DNA of 64,000 nt, taken from NCBI GenBank assembly GCA_963828385.1, contig CAWHEF010000002.1, positions 682,001 through 746,000 of the forward strand. Direction: 5' to 3'. The stretch is from Bog-756 sp963828385. Lineage in GTDB: Bacteria; Actinomycetota; Acidimicrobiia; Acidimicrobiales; RAAP-2. The notes under the pieces were generated by a model. It saw only the letters and a list, made by a program, of their open reading frames with translations, ran no database searches and was not told the DNA's origin. Positions 16,615-25,116 of the stretch are shown piece after piece (within the stretch, counting starts at the first letter, position 1; every line of letters starts with the position of its first letter). The translations under genes and the position numbers were made by a program.

Positions 16615-17244
16615 TCAGGTCTGCGATGAGAACTGCCGGGTCATTCTCTGATCAGGGATGAACCAGATGACCGACACCGAGGCATAGAGCGCGTAGGAGA
16701 TCCAAGGGCTGATGAAGGCGAAACCGATACCCGACGCATAGAACACCAACGAGACGTTCCCCTTTGTGTCGGATCCAATGGCCGCTGCGACTGACGAATC
16801 TCGTCCGTTCGCCCGCACGATCATCCTGACCAGGATCGTGAACGCGATTGCTGCGCCCAGGGCAACGATCCCGTAGGTGGCGGCCGGCCATTCGTCTCGA
16901 TATGCATTGCCCACCCATTCCGTGATGATCGGTATCAGCGAGAGCCAGAAGAGCAGGTGGAGATTGGCCCACATCACGCTCCCGCTGATGGTGCGCGTTG
17001 CGCGTAGAAGATGGTGGTGATTGTTCCAATAGATCCCGACGAACGCGAAGCTCAAGACGTAGACGAGCAGTGCCGGCAACCGATGGCTGAGAGCGGTGAA
17101 ACTCACGCCATCGGGCACTTTGAGGCTGAGTGCCGTGATGGTGATGATCACGGCCATGACCCCATCGCTGAAGGCCTCCAGGCGGCTGGTTCCGATTCGC
17201 GGAGCCTGGAGGGGCAGTTCCTCTCCTTCGCTCACCCGCACCAT
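16615..17244 (-). CDS. TMEM175-family (DUF1211) potassium-channel-like membrane protein
   Basis: A 209-aa protein with six predicted membrane spans. The family signature RLEAFSDGVMAVIITI lies in the first span (about 22-37); FSDGV in the first span marks the TMEM175/DUF1211 family, whose bacterial members form tetrameric K+-permeable channels. Other hydrophobic stretches are LLVYVLSFAFVGIYW, LHLLFWLSLIPIITEW, GIVALGAAIAFTILV and GIGFAFISPWISYALYASV. It stands alone between the PAS protein and the SDR/AhpD pair. Channel activity is inferred from the family. Confidence 0.88.
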   Translation of the reverse strand: MVRVSEGEELPLQAPRIGTSRLEAFSDGVMAVIITITALSLKVPDGVSFTALSHRLPALLVYVLSFAFVGIYWNNHHHLLRATRTISGSVMWANLHLLFWLSLIPIITEWVGNAYRDEWPAATYGIVALGAAIAFTILVRMIVRANGRDSSVAAAIGSDTKGNVSLVFYASGIGFAFISPWISYALYASVSVIWFIPDQRMTRQFSSQT

Positions 17245-17380
17245 CCCATCGATCTACTCCCATCCGGGATCCGAGCCCCTGCCCACGGTATAACTCGTCA
17301 CTCGAACCTTCGTGTTCCCAACCGGAATGAAGGAGCCCGTGTCGGTCTCGGGGCCGGCGCCGGTCCGAACTGCGGACGAG

Positions 17381-18370
17381 CTAGATGCGGCCGATCGCTC
17401 GGAGCCAGTCGATCGTCGACTCCAAACCTTCGTCAAGGCTGATGGGATCGTAGCCAAGGCGTTTGTAGGTCTTGGACTCCTTCAGACCGCGGCGCACGGG
17501 ACTCGTGATTGCCGCTTTGGAGGCGATCGCCATCAGCGTCGGCCCGAACGTCTCCGCCAACTCGGGATCGTCCGAGGGCTCGACATCGACGACCCGATGG
17601 TCCACGCCTGCCAACTGACAGATGCGGTTGCAAGCTGTGGCGATGCTGACCACGTCCTCCGGTTGGCCGTCCAGCATGTAGCGCTCTCCGGCTACGCCCT
17701 TGTCGAGGGCGAGGATGCATCCCCGGGCGACATCCTCGGCAAAGACCCAGCTCACCGGGAACTTCAAATAGCGATGGATCCGCCGGCGCAGGGCCGACAT
17801 GAGGACCCGGTTGAAGCTCGTTCGGCCAAGCGCGTTGGTTGCCACCGGAGATGGCCCGAAGATGGCTCCCGGGTGGGTGCTGACGACGTCCTGGCCTCTG
17901 GCGGCCCGGGACATCACGTCCTGGAAGGCCGCCATCTTCGTGATGGTGTACGGATCCGAGCTCGGCTCCTCGGAGACGGGTGCGTCCTCACGGTCCAGAC
18001 CTCGACCGGTGTCGAAGAACGTGCCGGTACTCACGGCCACAACCCGTCCGAGGCCCGTCGCCTCGGCCGTGTCGAGCACGTTCTTGGTACCGCCGACGTT
18101 CACCGCCTCGAACTCAGCCAGATTCTGGCTGGCTCCGCCCAGCAATGCCGCACAGTGGATGGCGGTGTCGCTGCCGGTCGCTGCCCGCAGGACGGCAGCA
18201 GCATCGGTCACATCTCCGGTGACCACCTCGACTCCCAGTGCGGCGATCGGATCGGTGTCGGCGCTTTCACGAGCCAGGGCACGCACCCGGTCACCTCGTG
18301 CTGTGAGCAGCTTGCAGATGTTCGCTCCGGCAAGCCCAGTGGCCCCCGTCACCAGGACTGTTTGCGTCAT
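17381..18370 (-). CDS. NAD(P)-dependent epimerase/reductase (extended SDR)
   Basis: A 329-aa extended short-chain dehydrogenase of the dihydroflavonol-4-reductase/3beta-HSD type. The Rossmann start TVLVTGATGLAGANI (about 3-17) has the GxxGxxG pattern, and the catalytic pair is YTITK (about residue 142). The middle contains TGDVTDAAAVLRA and HCAALLGGA. Substrate cannot be told from sequence. It overlaps the AhpD-like gene before it by four bases (18367-18370), so the two form an operon. Confidence 0.85.
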   Translation of the reverse strand: MTQTVLVTGATGLAGANICKLLTARGDRVRALARESADTDPIAALGVEVVTGDVTDAAAVLRAATGSDTAIHCAALLGGASQNLAEFEAVNVGGTKNVLDTAEATGLGRVVAVSTGTFFDTGRGLDREDAPVSEEPSSDPYTITKMAAFQDVMSRAARGQDVVSTHPGAIFGPSPVATNALGRTSFNRVLMSALRRRIHRYLKFPVSWVFAEDVARGCILALDKGVAGERYMLDGQPEDVVSIATACNRICQLAGVDHRVVDVEPSDDPELAETFGPTLMAIASKAAITSPVRRGLKESKTYKRLGYDPISLDEGLESTIDWLRAIGRI

Positions 18371-18954
18371 ACGGGCGTGTGCGGCGACGGATCGGCCAAG
18401 GGCGCGTCCACCTGGTCGGCCCGGTACGGGATGATCGGCGCCGCCTCGCCGAAGACGTCGAGAGTGTGGAGGAAGCGATGGAGGCCCATCGAGTTCGCGC
18501 AGGCGAAGCCGAGCTCGACGATCTGAGCGGAGGTGAACACTTCGCCGAGCCGCCTGTAGAACTCGTCATCGATGGCATGGTGGTCGGCCGAGAGAAGATC
18601 GAGGAACTCCACGGCCAGCCGCTCCTGCTCGGTCAGGTCCGATCCGCCGGGGCCGATGAGACAAGCGACATCCTCATCGGTGATGGAGTCGTGCTTTCTC
18701 GACTGCATGCAGGGCTGGCACTCGCCGAGTTGGGCGCTGCGGATCCGAAGGAGCTCCAAGATCCTCCCCCCGAGAAGGGTCTGGCGACCCCACGAGTTGC
18801 GAGCGGCATCGGTCATGAGGATCTGTGATGTCTTGTAGGCGAAAATCTGCAGGGGGACGGGCGTCGCATAGGTGCCGTTCGCCACACCCTCTTCGATGAT
18901 CCGGCGCGGTTCTGCCGCCAGCTCGTCCAACGGAATCGGCTCAATCCTCGGCAC
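18367..18954 (-). CDS. AhpD-like / carboxymuconolactone decarboxylase-family protein
   Basis: A 195-aa alpha-helical protein with the family motif ELLRIRSAQLGECQPCMQSR, holding E78 and the redox pair C79/C82. His88 is five residues on rather than the three of AhpD itself. A second helical block (GGSDLTEQERLAVEFLDLLS, FTSAQIVELGFACANSMGL) is usual for the family. Members act as peroxidase partners or decarboxylases, but the exact reaction is unknown here. It begins the two-gene operon with the SDR downstream. Confidence 0.83.
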   Translation of the reverse strand: MPRIEPIPLDELAAEPRRIIEEGVANGTYATPVPLQIFAYKTSQILMTDAARNSWGRQTLLGGRILELLRIRSAQLGECQPCMQSRKHDSITDEDVACLIGPGGSDLTEQERLAVEFLDLLSADHHAIDDEFYRRLGEVFTSAQIVELGFACANSMGLHRFLHTLDVFGEAAPIIPYRADQVDAPLADPSPHTPV

Positions 18955-19030
18955 GCGAGCCCCCGGTCCTCTCCGGCACGGCCTGAGTCGGCCGGCCCTG
19001 GTGTAGCGAACCTATTGTACTGTCAACCAA

Positions 19031-19837
19031 GTGTCCATTGACCCCTCGTCAGCGTTGCTGACCGACCGGGTGGCCGTCGTGACCGGAGGTGGCTCCGGCA
19101 TCGGCCGGGGTATCGCACGCGGTTTCGCCTCGTTCGGGGCGAAGGTTGCGATCTGGGAGCGCAATGCCGAATCGGCTGCGGCGTCTGCAGAAGAAGTCGG
19201 CGGCATCGGCATCACCACGGATGTCCGCGAGTCCCGAGAGGTGGACATCGCCCTCGAACGCACATCGGCTGAGCTGGGTCCGGTGAGCATTCTGGTGAAC
19301 AACGCCGGCGGGGTCTTCGCTTCACCCCTCCTCGATACATCCGAGAACGGCTGGGACGCCCTCTACCGCACCAATCTCAAGCACGTCATCCTGTGTACCC
19401 AGCGGGTCGCCCGGACCATGGTCGAGAACGGGAGCGGTGGCAGCATCATGAGCGTGACGTCCATTGAGGGCGTGCGTGCCGCCCCTGGGTACGCCGCCTA
19501 CGCAGCGGCGAAGGCCGGCGTGATCAATTTCACCAAGACGGCTGCTCTGGAGCTCGCCCCCCACGGCATCCGCGTGAACGCCCTGGCTCCTGACATCACC
19601 TTGACAGAAGGACTGGCGTCGGTGGCCCCGCCTGAGGCGGAATCAGCGTTCGGCCTGACGGTACCCATGGGCCGGCCCGGCCACGTCGACGAGATGGCGG
19701 GAGCGGCGGTCTTCCTCGCAGGCGGACTCTCGAGTTACGTGACGGGCCAGACCATCCATGTCGACGGGGGGACCCACGCAGCCGGCGGTTGGTATCACCA
19801 TCCCGAATCGGGCGACTACTCCTTGGGACCGACGTGA
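19031..19837 (+). CDS. Short-chain dehydrogenase/reductase
   Basis: A 268-aa classical SDR starting with GTG at 19031. NAD(P) binding is TGGGSGIGRGIA (about 19-30), the structural motif is NNAGG, and the catalytic tetrad includes Ser near SVTSIEG and YAAYAAAK. The C-terminal VTGQTIHVDGG is typical. An acidic or other determinant for the cofactor was not resolved. It is divergent from the AhpD-like gene, with a 76-bp gap, and convergent with the SDR at 19856. Substrate unknown. Confidence 0.87.
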   Translation: MSIDPSSALLTDRVAVVTGGGSGIGRGIARGFASFGAKVAIWERNAESAAASAEEVGGIGITTDVRESREVDIALERTSAELGPVSILVNNAGGVFASPLLDTSENGWDALYRTNLKHVILCTQRVARTMVENGSGGSIMSVTSIEGVRAAPGYAAYAAAKAGVINFTKTAALELAPHGIRVNALAPDITLTEGLASVAPPEAESAFGLTVPMGRPGHVDEMAGAAVFLAGGLSSYVTGQTIHVDGGTHAAGGWYHHPESGDYSLGPT

Positions 19838-19855
19838 CGAACCCTCCAAGTTCCC

Positions 19856-20644
19856 TCAGTCGGCAGCCCCGAGCCCGACGTGGGCCGACATCCCCCCGTC
19901 AATGACGATCATCTGTCCGGTGATGTAGCGAGACTCATCCGACGCCAAGAACACCACTAGGTCGGCAATGTCCTCGGGCTCACCCAGATACGGAGTCAGG
20001 GTGGCCCTTCCGAGGCCGGTCAACGTCTTCTGGTCGAGGTGGGCGCGTACGGCGTCGGTGATGACGAGGCCGGGCACGATGGTGTTGACCCGGATCCCCT
20101 GTTTGCCGTGGCTTGTCGCCACGTACAGGGAGAGAGCGTTCACCCCTGCCTTCGAGACGCCGTAGCTCGTGCGTGTCGAGCCGCCCCTGAGCGAGGCTCC
20201 GGACGACATGTTGATGATCGAGCCACCGCCCTGACCCGTCATCACGGGTACGGCGTGCTTGCAGGTGAGCATCTGGCTGCTCAGGTTCACCGCCATGGTG
20301 CGTTCCCAGACCTCGAGTGACAGCTCGGTGACATCACTGTCGCGAGCCAGGAAGTCCGAATCTGTGAGGGCCGCGTTGTTGTGAAGTACATCTAGGCGGC
20401 CGAAACGCGAAGGGGCGGCCGCAATGGACGAGATCACTTGGGATTCCTCAGACAGGTCGGCTCCGATTGCGATGGCGCTGCCACCCGATCCCGTGATGTC
20501 CGCCGTCACTCGCGCCGCCGCCCCCTCGTCGACGTCGACTACGACGACCGAGGCTCCCTCTCGGGCCAGAGCTCGCGCCGTTGCTCCGCCGATGCCTCCA
20601 CCTCCGCCGGTCACCAGAGCGACCCTGTCAGTCAGCCGTCCCAT
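19856..20644 (-). CDS. Short-chain dehydrogenase/reductase
   Basis: A 262-aa classical SDR. It has TGGGGGIGGATARAL (about 12-26), Asp at the end of beta-2 (VVVVDVDEG, suggesting NAD preference), HNNAALTDSD in place of the common NNAG, Ser in INMSSGAS, and YGVSK as the catalytic Tyr/Lys. The end ITGQMIVIDGG is standard. It lies downstream of the enoyl-CoA hydratase on the same strand with a 191-bp gap. Substrate cannot be deduced. Confidence 0.87.
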   Translation of the reverse strand: MGRLTDRVALVTGGGGGIGGATARALAREGASVVVVDVDEGAAARVTADITGSGGSAIAIGADLSEESQVISSIAAAPSRFGRLDVLHNNAALTDSDFLARDSDVTELSLEVWERTMAVNLSSQMLTCKHAVPVMTGQGGGSIINMSSGASLRGGSTRTSYGVSKAGVNALSLYVATSHGKQGIRVNTIVPGLVITDAVRAHLDQKTLTGLGRATLTPYLGEPEDIADLVVFLASDESRYITGQMIVIDGGMSAHVGLGAAD

Positions 20645-20835
20645 GCAGGGTTCCCTCCGTTCGGATCGGAGCCCGGAGATCTCCGATCATGGCCCGCCGT
20701 GGCCACCAACACCGGACGAACCTGGTTAGGACTCGAGACCGTCCGACAGACGGTGCGGCAATTGAGCAGGACAGCGCCGCTCCCGTCCACCGAACGAGCA
20801 CGAGCATCCCCTGCTCGGGTCGAGTCCGTGCCTCT

Positions 20836-21612
20836 TCACCGGGCCTCCCACCGCGGCGCCCTGCCATCCGATGCGGCGGTGAAGCCCTCTCGGGCATCCT
20901 CGGTGGCCAGCACGACGCGACGCATCGTCTCGCCAAAGCGAACGGCTTCGACAGAGGACAGGCTCTGCGAGCGCACCGCCATCTCCTTGCTGGCACGAGC
21001 TGCCAGGGGAGCGGCGGCAATGAGGCGATCGGCGAGCGACCGGGCCTCGGTCATCAGCTTGCCGTGGGGTACCACCCAGCCAGCGAGGCCGATCTCCTTC
21101 GCTCGATCGGCACCGATCCGTTCGCCCGTGAGCAGCAGCTCCATGGCGTACTGCCAGTTGATCCTCTGGGGAAGGCGGATCGCCCCGACGATCGCAGGAA
21201 CTCCGAGGCGCACCTCGGGAAACCCGAACTCGGCCCGATCACTCGCTATGACGAAGTCGCACCAGGTGACGAGCGTCAGCCCGTACCCGAGGCAGTAGCC
21301 GTTCACCGCTGCGATGACCGGTTTGAAGATCTCCCATCCGCTCTCGAACGAGTTGACTGTGGGTTTCTCCCAGAACGTTCCTGGGAACTCGCCGGTGGCT
21401 CCCGCACCGCTTTGAATGTCAGCACCCGCGCAGAAGGCCTTGCCTGTTCCCGTCACGATGGCCACCCACGCCTCTTCGTCGTCGCGAAGGCGCATGAACG
21501 CATCGTTGAGCGCGCGGCGCATTTCCGCATTGATGGCGTTCAGAGCCCCCGGCCGGTTGTAGGTGATCGTCGCTACGTGTCCCTCGATCTGGTAAGTGGC
21601 AAGATCACTCAT
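20836..21612 (-). CDS. Enoyl-CoA hydratase/isomerase (crotonase) family protein
   Basis: A 258-aa crotonase-fold protein that would act on an enoyl-CoA. Typical elements are TYNRPGALNAINAEM near the N-terminus, the oxyanion-hole region KAFCAGADIQSG, and NGYCLGYGLTLVTWCDFVIA with RAEFGFPEVRLG. One catalytic acid lies in the FPEVRLG region. The ATG at 21612 was chosen because MSDLATYQIEGHVATITY is a normal start; the open frame upstream lacks crotonase similarity. It is divergent from the RibD/DHFR-type gene across 193 bp. Confidence 0.87.
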   Translation of the reverse strand: MSDLATYQIEGHVATITYNRPGALNAINAEMRRALNDAFMRLRDDEEAWVAIVTGTGKAFCAGADIQSGAGATGEFPGTFWEKPTVNSFESGWEIFKPVIAAVNGYCLGYGLTLVTWCDFVIASDRAEFGFPEVRLGVPAIVGAIRLPQRINWQYAMELLLTGERIGADRAKEIGLAGWVVPHGKLMTEARSLADRLIAAAPLAARASKEMAVRSQSLSSVEAVRFGETMRRVVLATEDAREGFTAASDGRAPRWEAR

Positions 21613-21805
21613 CGAGACAGCTTGCCAAACTCCTGATCGCCGCACGAGTGGACCTTCGAAAGCCGCCGATCTGCTGGCTGCTGGACCCGTCTTGAGCACG
21701 GCGTCGAGAACGCGAGCCGTTGCTGGCGATGAATCCGACCGGTCCCGAGCGTCGTATCGAGTGTCAGCGAGGCCCGCACCCATACGATCGAACCAGGAGC
21801 GCCCG

Positions 21806-22402
21806 ATGAGCAAGGTAATGGCAGGGATCACTACGTCTCTCGACGGTTACATCGCCGGGCCGGGTGACGGCCCCGGTTGTGGGCTCGGTCGAGGTGGTGA
21901 GCGACTCCACTACTGGGTGTTCGGCGGCCCATGGACCTACGACTCACCTGAGCGCGGGGAGCCCCGGGGCGCGGACAGGGCATGGTTGGATGAGGTTATG
22001 GCTGAGAACGGCGCCGTGGTCGCCGGACGGGCCACGTACGAGGCAGCCGGCCACTGGGGAGATACGAACCCCTGGAACCGTCCGGTCTTCATCGTGACCC
22101 ACCGTCCCGGAGAGCAGCCGAGAGGTGACGACTTCGTCTTCGTCGATGGCGTCACCGAGGCTTTCGAGCGGGCCAAGCGGGCGGCGGGTGCGAAGCACGT
22201 CCACGTCATGGGAGGCGCGGACGTCATCCGTCAGTCGCTCTCCCTCGGGCTGGTGGACGAGCTATCGATCATCCTGGCCCCGGTGGTCCTCGGTGGCGGA
22301 AAACGGCTGTTCGACGGGTTCGACAGGACACTCGAGCTCGAGCACCTCGGTGTGCGTCAGTCGGAGTTCGCCACCTTCGTCGACTACCGCGTGGTCAGGT
22401 GA
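21806..22402 (+). CDS. RibD C-terminal/dihydrofolate reductase-like protein
   Basis: A 198-aa protein of the bacterial bifunctional deaminase-reductase C-terminal domain family (DHFR fold). It starts MSKVMAGITTSLDGYIAGPG and shows AVVAGRATYEAAGHWGD, FIVTHRPGEQP and the NADPH-binding VHVMGGADVIRQSLSLGLVD. Such stand-alone proteins are not true DHFR or RibD enzymes, and their substrates are mostly unknown. The ATG at 21806 follows CAGGAGCG. A longer open frame upstream is not supported. Confidence 0.85.
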   Translation: MSKVMAGITTSLDGYIAGPGDGPGCGLGRGGERLHYWVFGGPWTYDSPERGEPRGADRAWLDEVMAENGAVVAGRATYEAAGHWGDTNPWNRPVFIVTHRPGEQPRGDDFVFVDGVTEAFERAKRAAGAKHVHVMGGADVIRQSLSLGLVDELSIILAPVVLGGGKRLFDGFDRTLELEHLGVRQSEFATFVDYRVVR

Positions 22403-22700
22403 TGGGCCGGACCACACGCGACGCAGCCGACTCCTTCGTCCTGGTGGTATTGCATGGCGTGGGAGAGCTACCTCGACCGGCTCCGTATCCGTGTCGCCGG
22501 CGGGGATCCGGGTTCCGATCCGCACGGAGGCTGAGACGGACCAGTGCCCGACCTCGAGCCGGTGACCTTCTCCCCGTCCCGCCTGCCGGCGCCCGTCGTG
22601 GTCGCTACGCTGGCCGCCAGACACGGCACCACCGTTCCCCGCCTCCAACGTTTGCGTCGATGACAGAGGGCACACACCACGACGACAGGGAGTGCACGCC
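22403..22700. other. 298-bp intergenic stretch, no confident gene
   Basis: Two short plus-strand frames with G/C-ending codons exist: ATG 22454 to 22534 (26 codons) and GTG 22544 to 22663 (39 codons). Neither has a recognisable family or clear ribosome site, so they may be remnants of a decayed gene. An AGGGA at 22687-22691 serves the YceI gene that follows. Confidence 0.35.
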
Positions 22701-23237
22701 ATGACCGACCAATCACCGACGACACCTGGCGGCTCGACGGTACCGCCGTCGGGTCGCTTCCGGCTGGACCCCGAGACCTCCACCATTCGGGTCGACGTCA
22801 GGGTCATGTTCGGACTGATGAACGTGAAGGGGACGTTGCGGTTACTCGATGGAGAGATCGACATCGGCGCCGACCCCACCACCTCCAGTGTCCGAGCCAG
22901 GATCGACGCCGCGAGCTACGAGTCGGGCAACAAGAAGCGCGACAGCGACGTGACCTCATCGGGGTTGCTCGACGTGGACACGTACCCCGAGATCAGCTTC
23001 ACCGCGACCGGGGCCCAGCCCGACGGAAGACGCTGGCTGGTTCCCGGGGTGGTGACGGCTCACGGCACCAACCGGGACGTTCAGGTCGTGCTGGACGAGG
23101 CGCGCTTCGAGGAGGATGGCGCGCGCTTCCGAGGCACCGCACACCTGGACCGGACTGCGTTCGGCGTCACCGGAAAGCGGGGCATGGTGGGACGGGACGC
23201 CATCGTCCAGTTCGAGGCCCGGGCCTTGAAGGTGTAA
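22701..23237 (+). CDS. YceI-family protein (stand-alone)
   Basis: A 178-aa YceI barrel protein without a signal peptide. It opens GRFRLDPETSTIRVDVRVMFG, has the SGNKKRDSDVTSSGLLDVDTYPEI-type central motif (SGN-KRD-LLDVDTYPEISF) and ends with AFGVTGKRGMVGRDAIVQFEA. The ATG at 22701 is spaced correctly from AGGGA; a GTG at 22692 is in frame but too close. It is the third YceI domain in the window and resembles the common stress-type YceI more than the hydrogenase pair. A MarR gene lies convergent just downstream. Confidence 0.86.
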   Translation: MTDQSPTTPGGSTVPPSGRFRLDPETSTIRVDVRVMFGLMNVKGTLRLLDGEIDIGADPTTSSVRARIDAASYESGNKKRDSDVTSSGLLDVDTYPEISFTATGAQPDGRRWLVPGVVTAHGTNRDVQVVLDEARFEEDGARFRGTAHLDRTAFGVTGKRGMVGRDAIVQFEARALKV

Positions 23238-23264
23238 CTGCACCTCGTGCAGGGCGGCGCTCCG

Positions 23265-23729
23265 TCAGGCGACATATCCGATTTCCATTCCGCGGGTGAT
23301 CACTTCCAGTAGAACCGATCGCGCCGATTCCAGCTGCTCCGGATCGACCTGGTGGACGAGCTCTTCGTTCAAAGCGTCGATGACCTCGACCACAGCTCGC
23401 CCGTATTGGCGTCCTGCTGATGTCAACAAGACGTTGACCCGGCGCGAATCGAGCTCATCGCGCGCGGTCACCGCGTATCCCCGCTGCTCGAGCCCGTCGG
23501 CGATCTTCCTGGCTGCTTGCCTTGTCACATCGAGGGTCTCTCCGAGCCGGCCGATTGCGACAGACCCCTGGAGGAGGCGGCGGAACACCACGGCGTCAGA
23601 GCGCCGATAGTCGTCGTACCCGAGGTCGGCGAGACGCTCGGTCATCTGGCGTATCCAGCTCAGGCGAGCCAGCGCGAGCAGATCACCGAAGAGGAGCGAT
23701 CTGGCACGCTGCCCCGACACGGTGCCCAT
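23265..23729 (-). CDS. MarR-family transcriptional regulator
   Basis: A 154-aa (from ATG 23729) winged-helix protein. The DNA-binding part is SVAIGRLGETLDVTRQAARK with wing DGLEQRGYAVTARDELDSRR; flanking helices form the dimer region. An in-frame TTG at 23744 would add five residues. It is divergent from the DUF3089 lipoprotein gene, and the 110-bp gap contains four GTTGC/GCAAC half-sites, so autoregulation and control of the lipoprotein gene are likely. Confidence 0.83.
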   Translation of the reverse strand: MGTVSGQRARSLLFGDLLALARLSWIRQMTERLADLGYDDYRRSDAVVFRRLLQGSVAIGRLGETLDVTRQAARKIADGLEQRGYAVTARDELDSRRVNVLLTSAGRQYGRAVVEVIDALNEELVHQVDPEQLESARSVLLEVITRGMEIGYVA

Positions 23730-23748
23730 GCTATCGATCTGCAAAGAG

Positions 23749-23795
23749 GTTGCCTATCTCTGACGGGTATGCAACTATGTTGCCTAACACGCAAC
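23749..23795. promoter_or_regulatory. Cluster of GTTGC/GCAAC half-sites, putative MarR operator
   Basis: GTTGC at 23749-23753 and 23779-23783, GCAAC at 23771-23775 and 23791-23795. The pair 23771-23783 is a perfect palindrome with a TAT centre, and 23779-23795 is an inverted pair with a 7-base spacer. They sit between the divergent MarR and DUF3089 genes. Confidence 0.55.
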
Positions 23796-23838
23796 TGGAC
23801 GGGTGCCTACCACCTCATGGCCGGTAAGGAGGTTCCGC

Positions 23839-25032
23839 ATGGATGTCCCCGGGCGGGGTCGAGGCGGGGTCGTAGCGACTGTCATCGCTCTGGCGCTGCT
23901 CATGGCAGCGTGCAGCAGTTCCCGTTTCGCAGGCTCGACGGCCGAGACAGGTGCCGATCACGGTGTGTCCCGAACCGATGCGGCAGGAACGGTTTGGCTC
24001 TGCCGTCCGGGCCTGGCCGCGGACCCGTGCACATCGAATCTCGACGTGACGACGGTTCCGGCCACTGGCCCACGTACCGTCCGGCATCCGGCCTCGGAGG
24101 CCCATTCGCCCTTCGACTGCTTCTACGCCTACCCGACAGTAAGCACGCAGCCGACGGACAATGCCGATCTCGAGGTGCAGGCCGGAGAGATCGGTGCGGC
24201 GATCTCTCAGGCGGCTCCGTTCTCACAGGCCTGCCGGGTCTGGGCTCCCATGTACCGGCAACGGACAGAGGCGTCCCTGTCCAAGGGATTGGGAAACGAT
24301 CCGAAGGCCGACGCCGTCGCATACGCAAGCTTCCTCCGGGCGTGGAACGACTATCTCGACCACTACAACGACGGACGACCCATCGTCTTCATCGGACATT
24401 CGCAGGGAGCGGCGATGCTGATCCGGTTGCTGGCGAGCCAGGTCGATCCGAATCCGACCCTCCGTAGCCGGATGATCTCGGCCATCATCGCCGGCGGGAA
24501 CGTCGCGATCCCGACGGGTCGAGAAGTGGGCTCGACGTTCCAGCACATCCCGCTGTGCACCGCTCCGGGGCAACTGTCCTGTGTGATCGCCTATTCGACG
24601 TTCCCGGGTCCGCCTCCGAAAGACAGTGAGTTCGGCCGTCCGGGCCAGGGGGTCAGTCTTCAGGCCGGTCAGACGGCCACCGAGGGCGTGCAGGTGGCCT
24701 GCGTCAATCCGGCCGCACTCGGAGACGGAAGCGGCGTCCTTGATCCTTGGTTCCCCACGTCGACGTCCACGCCCGGTCCACCACCAGTCACGACGCCGTG
24801 GGTTTCCTACCCCGGCCTCTACACCGCCGCCTGTCAGAGCTCCGATGGCGCCACATGGCTGGACGTGAACGATGTGGCCGGTCACGGGGATCGGCGACCC
24901 GTGGTCACCGAGAGGCTCGGGCCCGCCTGGGGCTTCCATCTCGATGACATCAACCTGGCGTCGGGCAACCTGGTCGAAGACGTTCGGGGACAGGAACGGG
25001 CATTTGCTTCCGCACATCCCGGCTCGCGATGA
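23839..25032 (+). CDS. DUF3089-family lipoprotein, alpha/beta-hydrolase-like
   Basis: A 397-aa exported lipoprotein. The ATG at 23839 follows AAGGAGGT. A signal peptide ends in the lipobox LMAAC (about residues 20-24). The mature part matches DUF3089: TVWLCRPG, CFYAYPTVS, a nucleophile elbow GHSQGA (about 195) and HLDDINLASGNLVEDV near the end. These proteins are predicted serine hydrolases of the cell surface. It is divergent from the MarR gene and convergent with the anti-sigma gene across 84 bp, in which no clear terminator is seen. Confidence 0.85.
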   Translation: MDVPGRGRGGVVATVIALALLMAACSSSRFAGSTAETGADHGVSRTDAAGTVWLCRPGLAADPCTSNLDVTTVPATGPRTVRHPASEAHSPFDCFYAYPTVSTQPTDNADLEVQAGEIGAAISQAAPFSQACRVWAPMYRQRTEASLSKGLGNDPKADAVAYASFLRAWNDYLDHYNDGRPIVFIGHSQGAAMLIRLLASQVDPNPTLRSRMISAIIAGGNVAIPTGREVGSTFQHIPLCTAPGQLSCVIAYSTFPGPPPKDSEFGRPGQGVSLQAGQTATEGVQVACVNPAALGDGSGVLDPWFPTSTSTPGPPPVTTPWVSYPGLYTAACQSSDGATWLDVNDVAGHGDRRPVVTERLGPAWGFHLDDINLASGNLVEDVRGQERAFASAHPGSR

Positions 25033-25116
25033 GCAGCTCCGCCGGACGCGGGTGCCCAGGATCAGGACCAGGCCGTCGGCCCCCATCAGCACCCGGACGC
25101 AGACCAGCGGCGATGC

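Noticed and set aside
22454..22663. Two short frames (26 and 39 codons) before the third YceI gene
   Set aside because: G/C-ending codons are present, but there is no family, no good ribosome site and no overlap with a neighbour, so they are not called as genes.
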